From contig JBKPBQ010000271.1 in assembly GCA_046726955.1 (NCBI GenBank), positions 1 through 10,620 of the forward strand: a stretch of 10,620 bases of DNA, given 5' to 3'. Positions 1 through 6,000 of this stretch are shown piece after piece. The number at the start of each line of letters is the position of its first letter. The stretch's first letter is position 1. The notes beneath the pieces are model-generated. The model saw nothing but the letters and a program-made list of their open reading frames with translations, made no database searches and was not told the DNA's origin. The stretch comes from CAVPGH01 sp046726955 (GTDB lineage: Bacteria; Acidobacteriota; Vicinamibacteria; Fen-336). Made by a program: the position numbers and the translations under genes.

Positions 1-788
<788 letters not shown>

Positions 789-796
789 CAAAACGG

Positions 797-803
797 CCTC
801 CTT
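797..803 (-). promoter_or_regulatory. Strong Shine-Dalgarno fixing the TTG start of rpsB
   Basis: On the minus strand the sequence reads AAGGAGG, followed by 8 nt and then TTG at 788-786. It is the best ribosome-binding site near the conserved S2 N-terminus and decides in favour of the TTG start. Confidence 0.8.
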
Positions 804-812
804 AGGCAGCCC

Positions 813-860
813 GCGCGCAGGAACGGAGCGCGCCGGCTTTCCGGCCCCTCGAAGAGGGGC
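813..860 (-). promoter_or_regulatory. Run of hairpins in the rpsI-rpsB spacer
   Basis: Three stem-loops fill most of the 87-nt spacer before rpsB. They are a perfect 7-bp stem with a 3-nt loop (844-860, GCCCCTC/GAGGGGC), a 5-bp GCCGG/CCGGC stem with a 4-nt loop (832-845), and a 6-bp GCGCGC/GCGCGC stem with a 9-nt loop (813-833). Neighbouring stems share 2 bases, so they partly compete. No U-run follows, so a classical terminator is unlikely. S2 is known to repress its own operon in E. coli through the rpsB leader. Whether this structure serves that role here is inference, and chance hairpins are common in GC-rich DNA. Confidence 0.4.
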
Positions 861-875
861 TCGATGTAGACGTCA

Positions 876-1277
876 TTAGCGCTTGCTGAACTGGAAGCGG
901 CGACGGGCGCCCTTCTGCCCGTACTTCTTCCGCTCCTTGATCCGGGCGTCCCGCGTGAGGAAGCCCGCCTTCTTGAGCTTGCCGCGCAGCTCGAGGTCGT
1001 AGCGGCAGAGCGCGCGCGAGATCCCGTGGCGCAGCGCCCCCGCCTGGGCGGCGACGCCGCCGCCGGCGAGGAGGGCGAGGACGTCGAACTTGTCGTTCGT
1101 CTCCGTGAGCACGAACGGCTGCTTGATGAGCAGCTTCAGGGCCTCGTGCCCGCCGAAGAAGTCGTCGAGGCTCTTCTCGTTCAGCTTGATCTCGCCCGTG
1201 CCCGGACGCAGGTGGACGCGCGCGATCGAGGTCTTGCGCTTGCCGGTCGCGTAGAAATCGTTCGGTGTCGTGCTCAA
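876..1277 (-). CDS. rpsI: 30S ribosomal protein S9
   Basis: S9 sits in the head of the 30S subunit, and its C-terminal tail reaches the P-site tRNA. The 133-residue product matches the family length (about 130 in E. coli). It shows the N-terminal block FYATGKRKTSIARVHLRPGTGEI, the middle LLAGGGVAAQAGALRHGISRAL, and the diagnostic C-terminal end KKYGQKGARRRFQFSKR, with the final Lys-Arg that contacts tRNA. The start is TTG at 1277-1275, preceded 5 nt away by AGGAG (1283-1287), which overlaps the rplM stop codon. The gap to rplM is only 8 nt, so the two are one transcript and probably translationally coupled, as is usual for the L13-S9 pair. A larger in-frame open stretch continues upstream through rplM in another frame, but nothing there resembles S9. 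Confidence 0.98.
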   Translation of the reverse strand: MSTTPNDFYATGKRKTSIARVHLRPGTGEIKLNEKSLDDFFGGHEALKLLIKQPFVLTETNDKFDVLALLAGGGVAAQAGALRHGISRALCRYDLELRGKLKKAGFLTRDARIKERKKYGQKGARRRFQFSKR

Positions 1278-1285
1278 CGTGGCTC

Positions 1286-1720
1286 CTACTTCTTGAGGGC
1301 GAGGGGCTGCGGCTTCTGGGCCTCGTGGGGGTGCTTGTCTCCCGCGTAGACCTTGAGCTTCGTGAACATGGCCCGGCCGAGCTTCGTCTTGGGCAGCATC
1401 CCCCGGACTGCTTCTTCCACGAGCTTCTGCGGCCGCTTCTTGCGGACGTCGCCGGCGGCGGTGGCCTTCATGCCCCCGAGGTAGCCGGTGACGCGGTAGT
1501 AGATCTTGCCCTCTTCCTTCCGTCCGCTCAGGTGGACCTGGTCGGCGTTGATCACGACGACGTGGTCGCCGGTGTCCAGGAAAGGCGTGTAGATCGGCTT
1601 CTTCTTGCCGGTCAGGACCATGGCGGCGGCCGCCGCCACCTTGCCCAGGACCTGGCCCTTGGCGTCGATCACGTACCACTTGCGCGTGATCGCGTCGGCT
1701 TTGGGGATGTAGGTCGGCAT
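1286..1720 (-). CDS. rplM: 50S ribosomal protein L13
   Basis: L13 is an early-assembling 50S protein. The 144-residue product is close to the E. coli length of 142. It shows family blocks in order: RKWYVIDAKGQVLGKVAAAAA near residues 13-33, LTGKKKPIYTPFLDTGDHVVVINA, YYRVTGYLGGMKATAAGDV, and the C-terminal EEAVRGMLPKTKLGRAMFTKLKVYAGDKHPHEAQKP. The ATG at 1720 follows a purine-rich but weak GAGAGAG stretch. It is first in the rplM-rpsI-rpsB run and is served by the strong promoter at 1784-1812, giving a leader of roughly 57 nt that contains a small hairpin. In E. coli L13 represses its own mRNA through the leader; a similar control here is possible but unproven. Confidence 0.98.
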   Translation of the reverse strand: MPTYIPKADAITRKWYVIDAKGQVLGKVAAAAAMVLTGKKKPIYTPFLDTGDHVVVINADQVHLSGRKEEGKIYYRVTGYLGGMKATAAGDVRKKRPQKLVEEAVRGMLPKTKLGRAMFTKLKVYAGDKHPHEAQKPQPLALKK

Positions 1721-1750
1721 CTCTCTCTGGTTGCTCGCTCACTGTGGCCG

Positions 1751-1765
1751 GCGCGCCCGTCGCGC
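1751..1765 (-). promoter_or_regulatory. Small hairpin in the rplM mRNA leader
   Basis: GCGCG and CGCGC arms (5 bp) flank a 5-nt loop about a dozen nucleotides after the predicted transcription start and about 30 nt before the rplM ATG. It is the only clear stem in the leader. An autoregulatory L13 site would be expected here, but a stem this short is weak evidence in GC-rich DNA. Confidence 0.3.
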
Positions 1766-1783
1766 AAGCCCGCAAACCTTAAG

Positions 1784-1812
1784 CTTATAGCGTATTAACG
1801 GGCTTCCGTCAA
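1784..1812 (-). promoter_or_regulatory. Sigma-70 promoter for rplM-rpsI-rpsB
   Basis: On the minus strand TTGACG (1812-1807) and TATAAG (1789-1784) are separated by exactly 17 bp, a near-consensus housekeeping promoter. The -10 region sits in the only AT-rich patch nearby (TTAATACGCTATAAGCTTAA). Transcription should begin near 1777, about 57 nt before the rplM ATG. The promoter lies just after the nitrilase stop codon (1844), so the ribosomal genes have their own start and need not depend on readthrough from nth. Confidence 0.85.
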
Positions 1813-1849
1813 GGTACGGCCGCTAGCGTTGTAGGTACGGCGGCTAGCG
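1812..1849. repeat. Tandem 21-bp duplication at the end of the nitrilase gene
   Basis: A 17-bp word, AGGTACGGCCGCTAGCG (1812-1828), recurs at 1833-1849 with one mismatch, a period of 21 bp. The right copy contains the nitrilase stop codon. The left copy carries the same CTAG in the same phase and abuts the -35 element of the rplM promoter. It looks like a small in-register duplication; a role as a binding site next to the promoter is possible. Confidence 0.75.
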
Positions 1850-2656
1850 CAGGCGGGCGTGCGAGAGTGCCGGGAGCTCGCGCCGAAGGCGATCCTGCCG
1901 GGCGAAGTCGATCTCGGCCACGGCAACGCCTTCTCCATCCGCGACCTGGGCGATTACGTCCCCCCAGGGATCGACCACGAGGGCGTGACCGTGCGAGGCG
2001 CGGCCGGGCGCGTGCGTGCCGACCTGGGCCGGGGCGACCACGTAGGCCAGGTTCTCGATGGCGCGGGCGCGCAGGAGGACTTCCCAGTGGGCCTTTCCGG
2101 TCTTCTCGGTGAAGGCCGACGGCACGGCGAGCACGCGCGCGCCGCGGCGGACGAGCTCGCGATAGAGCTCGGGGAAGCGCAGGTCGTAGCAGATCGAGAG
2201 CCCGAGGGCGCCGAAGGGTGTCTCGGCCACGACCAGCTCCTCGCCGGGGAGGACGGAGCGCGACTCCTTGAGGTGCTCCATCCCCGGCACGTCGATGTCG
2301 AAGAGGTGCATCTTCCGGTAGACGGCGAGCGTCCGCCCGTCGGGACCGAGGAGCACGGACGTGTTGCGGACCCGCGTGTCGCCCTCGACCTTCTCCGGCA
2401 GGCTGCCGAGGAGCAGCGTCACGCGGAGGCGGCGGGCGAGGTCGGCCATCCGCCGCACCCACGGGCCGTCGAGGGCCTGCGCCTCCACCACCTTCTCACC
2501 CTCGGATCGAAGGAAGGCGAAGTTCTCGGGCAAGCCGACGAAGGCCGCGCCGCGACGGCTCGCCTCGTCCACTAGCCGCTCCGCCGTGTCGAGGTTCTTC
2601 TCGACGTCGGAGGTGGACGTCATCTGTACGACCGCCGCGAGAAGTCGATCGCTCAT
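1844..2656 (-). CDS. Nitrilase-superfamily carbon-nitrogen hydrolase (Nit1/deaminated glutathione amidase-like)
   Basis: This is a predicted cytoplasmic amidase of 270 residues. The superfamily catalytic triad is visible: Glu44 in GLPENFAF, Lys115 in YRKMHLFDIDVPG and Cys156 in SICYDLRFPELYREL. The KMHLFDID and YDLRFPELYR wording is typical of the Nit1/YbeM branch, whose characterised members remove the amide from deaminated glutathione. That specific substrate is inference; another omega-amidase-like activity is possible. The ATG at 2656-2654 has GGAGG 5 nt upstream and overlaps the nth stop as ATGA, so the two genes are translationally coupled. A much longer open frame continues upstream through nth in a different register, but it is a compositional shadow and not a fusion protein. 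The 3' end carries a 21-bp tandem duplication. Confidence 0.92.
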   Translation of the reverse strand: MSDRLLAAVVQMTSTSDVEKNLDTAERLVDEASRRGAAFVGLPENFAFLRSEGEKVVEAQALDGPWVRRMADLARRLRVTLLLGSLPEKVEGDTRVRNTSVLLGPDGRTLAVYRKMHLFDIDVPGMEHLKESRSVLPGEELVVAETPFGALGLSICYDLRFPELYRELVRRGARVLAVPSAFTEKTGKAHWEVLLRARAIENLAYVVAPAQVGTHAPGRASHGHALVVDPWGDVIAQVADGEGVAVAEIDFARQDRLRRELPALSHARLR

Positions 2657-3447
2657 GCGCGCCTCCCTCGAGCCACGGCGCGGGAAGCGCCTTCCGGCTT
2701 CAGCCCGCGGGCCCAGATGCGCCGGTCCTCGAACCGGCAGAGCGCGAAGATCGGACAGCGCCCGCACTCGGGCCGTCGGGCGTCGCAGATCTTCCGGCCG
2801 TGGAAGATGAAGAGGTCGGTCGTGCGCGTCCAGCGCTCCTGGGGGACGAGTTGCATCAGCCGGGCCTCGACCTCGCCGGGGTCGCGGCTGCTCACTAGGC
2901 CCAGCCGGTTCGTCACCCGCAGGACGTGCGTGTCGACCGCGACGCCTTCGTTCACTCCGTACGCGTGCCCGGCCACGACGTTCGCGGTCTTCCGGCCGAA
3001 GCCGGGCAGGGTCACGAGCACGTCGATCGAGCGCGGGACCTCGCCCCCGTGCTTCTCCACGAGGTTCCTCGCGAAACCCACGATGCTGCGCGCCTTGGCG
3101 CGGAAGAAGCCGGTGGACTTGATGATCGACTCGACCTCCGGCAGCGGGGCCTCGGCAAGCGCGGCCGCGGTGGGGAAGCGCTCGAACAGGATCGGCGTGA
3201 CCATGTTGACGCGCTCGTCCGTGCACTGCGCGGAGAGGATGGTGGCCACGGACAGCTCGAAAGGATTCCGGTAGTCGAGCGCGCACTTCGCCTCGGGGTG
3301 CGTCTTCTCCAGGATGTCGAGGATGCGCACCGCGCGCTCGCGGAGCGCCTTCGTCGGCTTCTTGGGCCCGCCCGCGGGTGTCCTTCCCCGGCCCCGACCC
3401 GCGGGCCGAGCGGGCTTTCGAACCTGACGTCGGTGAGTTGCGGGCAC
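2653..3447 (-). CDS. nth: Endonuclease III (DNA glycosylase/AP lyase)
   Basis: The enzyme removes oxidised pyrimidines and nicks the resulting abasic site in base-excision repair. The 264-residue product has the family blocks PFELSVATILSAQCTD (63-77), the helix-hairpin-helix LPGFGRKTANVV with catalytic Lys153, and VDTHV with catalytic Asp172. A complete C-x6-C-x2-C-x5-C iron-sulfur cluster site lies at Cys221, 228, 231 and 237. E. coli Nth is about 211 residues; the excess here is a basic Arg/Pro/Lys N-terminal tail of about 32 residues and a short C-terminal extension. The start is GTG at 3447-3445. No Shine-Dalgarno precedes it; instead TAGAAT ends 6 nt before the GTG, suggesting a leaderless mRNA. 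A start further inside would shorten the basic tail. It overlaps the following hydrolase gene by 4 nt. Confidence 0.96.
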   Translation of the reverse strand: MPATHRRQVRKPARPAGRGRGRTPAGGPKKPTKALRERAVRILDILEKTHPEAKCALDYRNPFELSVATILSAQCTDERVNMVTPILFERFPTAAALAEAPLPEVESIIKSTGFFRAKARSIVGFARNLVEKHGGEVPRSIDVLVTLPGFGRKTANVVAGHAYGVNEGVAVDTHVLRVTNRLGLVSSRDPGEVEARLMQLVPQERWTRTTDLFIFHGRKICDARRPECGRCPIFALCRFEDRRIWARGLKPEGASRAVARGRRA

Positions 3448-3453
3448 GTCGGG

Positions 3454-3459
3454 ATTCTA
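3454..3459 (-). promoter_or_regulatory. Putative -10 element for leaderless nth mRNA
   Basis: TAGAAT on the minus strand ends 6 nt before the nth GTG, so initiation would fall on or next to the start codon. No good -35 is seen. TANNNT in this position is the hallmark of leaderless genes in several phyla. Confidence 0.4.
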
Positions 3460-3596
3460 TCGCGGCCGCTCGGCGGAGGAGCGGATGGCGCGCGACACGA
3501 ACCCAGCCCGGAATGGGTAAGAAGGTAGCGGCGAGCCCGTCCGATTGCACTCGGTCTTCATCTCAGCAGCGCGCCCGCGTGCCGCCGAGTTGTAAC

Positions 3597-3622
3597 GCGA
3601 ACTCGCCCCGGGGCGAGTTCGC
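3597..3622. repeat. Perfect 26-bp palindrome
   Basis: The half-site GCGAACTCGCCCC (3597-3609) is followed directly by its exact reverse complement (3610-3622), with no spacer. A third related arm, CGAGTT at 3586-3591, can pair with 3600-3605, so an RNA could switch between two mutually exclusive stems. No U-run flanks it on either strand, which argues against a simple intrinsic terminator. It could be a protein-binding site, a REP-like element or a structured RNA. Confidence 0.85.
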
Positions 3623-3781
3623 CGACAGGTAGACCGCTTCGGCTCCTGGTCGAGGACAGGATCGACTCCGCAGGGCCTCGACATCCTGAGGTGCGGCATA
3701 CGCTGCATCTCGCAACACCCTCCCTTAACGTGATCCCTCCCACGCCCGCGTCCCCAGATCGCTCGCGCTGTTCCCCAACGC

Positions 3782-3802
3782 AAAACCCCAACCGGGACCC
3801 GG
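3782..3802 (-). terminator. Weak terminator-like hairpin after dinB
   Basis: In the dinB direction a short CCGG-GTC-CCGG stem (3802-3792) is followed by TTGGGG and then TTTT (3785-3782). The stem is short and the T-run is displaced, so efficiency is doubtful. Its place about 20 nt after the dinB stop is what makes it plausible. Confidence 0.25.
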
Positions 3803-3821
3803 CCCGCCACCCACCCGACGC

Positions 3822-4910
3822 CTAACGCGAAGCCGGCCGAGGCAGATCCGGAAAGAGCGACGCCTGGGGCACCGGCGGCGCGAGCCGCCCGAGGCGGACG
3901 AGCATCGAGCGCACCGTCGCCGCCGGCTCGAGGAGCGGCTCGGCGAGCTCCCGAGCCCGGAGGGCGATCGTCTCCTCGTCGGCCCGGGGCGGGCTGAAGC
4001 TCTCGCTGCGGCGCAGCTCGTCGTTCGTACGGCGGACCTCGACCGTGAGCAGGCCCGCCCGAAGGTCGTAAGGCCGCAGACGCCGGCAGGCGCGCCGGAC
4101 GAGGCCCGCGAGGACGTCCTCGAGGGCCGCGCGGTCGCTGCGGCGGTCGCGGATGGTCGTCTCTTCCTGAACCCACGCGGGCGGGGCGGCTACCGGGATC
4201 GGCTCTTCCTCCTCGCCCCGCGCGGCCAGGCGCAGGCGCGGAGCGGCGACGGCGCCTACTGCCTCGACGACCGCCTTCTCGTCGGCGCTCGCGATCTGTC
4301 CGAGCGTCGTGATCCCCGCGCGCTCGAGGGCCGTGGCGAGATGAGGCGGCAGGTCGTCGAGGGCGGAGAGGGGCTGCCGGCCGAGGAACGAGCTCTCGTA
4401 GCCGGGAAGCACGAGAAGGAAGCCGCGGGGTCGCGCCCAGGACGAGGCGATTCGCGCCGCGAGCCGGGACGAGGCGAGTCCGAAGGACGCGTCGAGGCCG
4501 AGCCGGCGGTGCAGCTCTTCCTTGAGCCCTTCCACGATCGCGACCGCGGCGGGCGCGGCCGTGGAATCCGGCGTGAGGTCGAGATAGGCCTCGTCCGCGG
4601 AGGGCCGCTCGACGCGCCGGCAGGCGGCGAGCAGCACCGACGTCACCTGCTCGCTCATCTGTCCGTAGGCGTCCAGGTCCCCCGGGCGGAAGACGGCATC
4701 GGGGCACAGCTCGCGCGCGGCCGCGAGCGACTGCCCGGCACGAACTCCGGCCGCCTTCGCCTCGGCGCTCGCCGCCACCACGAAGCCGGAGCGCTCGCCG
4801 CCGCCCACGACGAGCGCACACCCCCGCAGCGACGGGTCGAGGCTCCGCTCCACCCCGACGAAGAACGGGTCGAGGTCGACGTGCAGGATCGTGCGGCGCT
4901 TCTCCTTCAC
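3822..4910 (-). CDS. dinB: DNA polymerase IV (Y-family translesion polymerase)
   Basis: This error-prone polymerase bypasses DNA lesions. The 362-residue product has the first catalytic motif HVDLDPFFVGVE, with metal ligand Asp12 and steric-gate Phe17. The second motif, SADEAYLDLT, carries Asp106 and Glu107. The palm/thumb block ASFGLASSRLAARIASSWARPRG corresponds to the usual SIGIAPNKFLAKIAS segment, here with Lys replaced by Arg. A helix-hairpin-helix-like LERAGITTLGQIA follows, then a little-finger domain. The end, QASLF (349-353), is a textbook beta-clamp binding motif, so the protein is complete. The start is GTG at 4910-4908. There is no useful Shine-Dalgarno, but TATCCT ends 6 nt upstream, suggesting leaderless translation. 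It lies 77 nt downstream of the DUF3467 gene in the lexA cluster, fitting SOS induction. ImuB-like proteins lose catalytic residues; here they are intact, favouring DinB. Confidence 0.94.
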   Translation of the reverse strand: MKEKRRTILHVDLDPFFVGVERSLDPSLRGCALVVGGGERSGFVVAASAEAKAAGVRAGQSLAAARELCPDAVFRPGDLDAYGQMSEQVTSVLLAACRRVERPSADEAYLDLTPDSTAAPAAVAIVEGLKEELHRRLGLDASFGLASSRLAARIASSWARPRGFLLVLPGYESSFLGRQPLSALDDLPPHLATALERAGITTLGQIASADEKAVVEAVGAVAAPRLRLAARGEEEEPIPVAAPPAWVQEETTIRDRRSDRAALEDVLAGLVRRACRRLRPYDLRAGLLTVEVRRTNDELRRSESFSPPRADEETIALRARELAEPLLEPAATVRSMLVRLGRLAPPVPQASLFPDLPRPASR

Positions 4911-4916
4911 GACCCC

Positions 4917-4922
4917 AGGATA
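4917..4922 (-). promoter_or_regulatory. Putative -10 element for leaderless dinB mRNA
   Basis: TATCCT on the minus strand ends exactly 6 nt before the dinB GTG, the same geometry as at nth. No convincing -35 and no copy of the lexA-promoter repeat is seen here. A separate dinB promoter is therefore tentative, and readthrough from lexA remains possible. Confidence 0.3.
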
Positions 4923-4987
4923 GCGGGGGGGCCCTCCGCCCCAGGTCCGGAGCGAAAAGGGAAAACGAAACCGACCTCGGGGAAGTC

Positions 4988-5296
4988 CTAGTGCAGTGGG
5001 CCTTTTGGAGGAGCGAACGACTCCTGGTAGAGGCGGAAGTTCTCCTGCAGGGCCGCGATCAGGCCCGGCACCATCTGCACGGGGACGACCATGCGCGCGC
5101 GCACCGGGGCCTGCACGACGTGCGTCTCCTGGGCCTGGTGCAGCTCGCGCTCGCTGAGCGGCAGCATCTCGCAGAACGTGAGCGTGAAGTCGAAGGGCGA
5201 GTTCTGGATCGAGCAGAAGTTGCTGTACACGCGGACGACCGTGGAATCGTCGGCGGGAACGACGGTGAAGTTCACGGACTTCTTCGGCTCGTCCAT
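4988..5296 (-). CDS. DUF3467 family small protein
   Basis: A 102-residue protein of a conserved family without an established function. The family pattern is clear: VRVYSNFCSIQNSPFDFTLTFCEMLP (21-46), then VVQAPVRARMVVPVQMVPGLIAALQENFRLYQ (60-91), so it is full length. It has no signal peptide or membrane segment and should be cytoplasmic. The ATG at 5296-5294 has GGAGG 7 nt upstream (5304-5308). A long open frame continues upstream through lexA in another register, but the conserved region begins here. It lies 47 nt after lexA and 77 nt before dinB, all on one strand, so it is probably co-transcribed with the SOS regulator. A role in the damage response is suggested only by that context. Confidence 0.88.
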   Translation of the reverse strand: MDEPKKSVNFTVVPADDSTVVRVYSNFCSIQNSPFDFTLTFCEMLPLSERELHQAQETHVVQAPVRARMVVPVQMVPGLIAALQENFRLYQESFAPPKGPLH

Positions 5297-5343
5297 GGGG
5301 AAGCCTCCGTCGGACAGTCTACTCCGTCGGCTGGGGGACGGCG

Positions 5344-5949
5344 TCAGTATCGCCGGAGGACGCCGATGACGACGCCCTGGATGCGCAGGTCGTCCTGGTC
5401 CACGAAGATCGGCTTCATCCGCGCGTTCGCGGGCTGGAGGCGGACCCTGCCTCCGCCTTCTCGATAGAGCTTCTTCAAGGTGACGCTCTCGCCGCCGAGG
5501 AGCGCGATCACCATCTCGCCGTCGCGGGCGGTCTGGCGGTTCTCCACGATCACGTAGTCGCCGTCGCGGATCTGCTCGTCGATCATGGAGTCGCCCTTGA
5601 CCTGCAGCACGTACGTCTCCCGCTGGCCCACCATGTCCTCGGGGACGTAGATCGTCTCGCTCGAGGACACGGCTTCGATGGGCGTTCCCGCGGCCACGCG
5701 TCCGAGGAGCGGCAACTCCACCGCGCGCACCGTGACCTGCGTGGGCACGAGCTCGAGGGCCCGGCTGCGGTTCCATTCCCGCTTGACCAGCCCCTTCTCC
5801 TGCAGGTTGGTGAGGTGCTTGTGCACGGTAGCGAGCGAGCTCAGGCCGAAGTGCTCACCGATCTCCTCGATCGTCGGAGCGTAGCCCTTGCGCTCGATGT
5901 GCCGGCCCAGGTAGTCCAGGATCTCTTTCTGGCGTCGAGTCAGGTGCAT
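5344..5949 (-). CDS. lexA: LexA SOS repressor / self-cleaving protease
   Basis: LexA represses damage-response genes and cleaves itself when RecA filaments form. The 201-residue product is the usual length. Residues 1-65 form the winged helix-turn-helix (LTRRQKEILDYLGRHIERKGYAPTIEEIGEHFGL, then SSLATVHKHLTNLQEKGLVKR). The cleavage site Ala87-Gly88 lies in GRVAAGTPIEA. The catalytic dyad is Ser121 in KGDSMIDEQIRDGD and Lys159 in ESVTLKKL. All parts for autoproteolysis are present. The ATG at 5949-5947 has GAGG 5 nt upstream (5955-5958). A strong promoter lies in the 51-nt gap behind it, with an internal direct repeat likely to be its own operator. The DUF3467 gene and dinB follow on the same strand. 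Confidence 0.97.
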   Translation of the reverse strand: MHLTRRQKEILDYLGRHIERKGYAPTIEEIGEHFGLSSLATVHKHLTNLQEKGLVKREWNRSRALELVPTQVTVRAVELPLLGRVAAGTPIEAVSSSETIYVPEDMVGQRETYVLQVKGDSMIDEQIRDGDYVIVENRQTARDGEMVIALLGGESVTLKKLYREGGGRVRLQPANARMKPIFVDQDDLRIQGVVIGVLRRY

Positions 5950-5964
5950 CCGTACCTCGACCCG

Positions 5965-5993
5965 AATCTAGGCGAAGATCAGGCGAAAGTCAA
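5965..5993 (-). promoter_or_regulatory. lexA promoter with candidate LexA operator in the spacer
   Basis: On the minus strand TTGACT (5993-5988) and TAGATT (5970-5965) are 17 bp apart, a good sigma-70 promoter. The whole spacer consists of TTCGCC-TGATC-TTCGCC, a direct repeat of period 11 (5971-5976 and 5982-5987). Repressor bound there would block polymerase. Period-11 direct repeats are known for LexA of Alphaproteobacteria (GTTC-N7-GTTC), although the bases here differ. The promoter is well supported; the operator is inference. Confidence 0.7.
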
Positions 5994-6000
5994 TCCGAGG

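Larger units (their letters stand above)
3448..3821. other. 374-nt intergenic stretch without a recognised gene
   Basis: Between the dinB stop and the nth start no convincing coding sequence is present on either strand. A 77-codon open frame (3558-3791, minus) exists, but it is Arg/Gly/Ser-rich and matches no family I recognise. No tRNA-like arms were found. The stretch holds a weak terminator-like hairpin after dinB, a perfect 26-bp palindrome (3597-3622) with an overlapping alternative stem, further short stems around 3640-3690, and the putative nth promoter at its left end. It could be an untranslated structured region, a repeat element present elsewhere in the genome, or decayed sequence. 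Confidence 0.6.

Noticed and set aside
876..1775. An apparent 299-residue extended S9 protein
   Set aside because: The N-terminal half is rplM read out of frame. S9 homology and an AGGAG site fix the TTG start at 1277.
1844..3550. An apparent 568-residue fusion ending in the nitrilase domain
   Set aside because: The upstream half is nth read in the wrong frame. A Shine-Dalgarno and the ATGA overlap place the nitrilase start at 2656.
3558..3791. A 77-codon minus-strand open frame in the dinB-nth gap
   Set aside because: No family resemblance, no clear ribosome-binding site and shadow-like composition; not enough to call a gene.
3448..3821. A tRNA or other standard RNA gene in the gap
   Set aside because: No T-arm (GTTCGAATCC-like) or acceptor-stem pairing at the right spacing was seen on either strand.
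4953..4969. CGAA repeats upstream of dinB as a second LexA operator
   Set aside because: The spacing is 13, not 11, and the flanking bases do not match the lexA-promoter repeat; it is a purine-rich tract.
4988..5776. An apparent 262-residue protein ending in DUF3467
   Set aside because: The N-terminal part is lexA out of frame and Arg/Gly-rich. GGAGG before the ATG at 5296 and the family length support a 102-residue protein.
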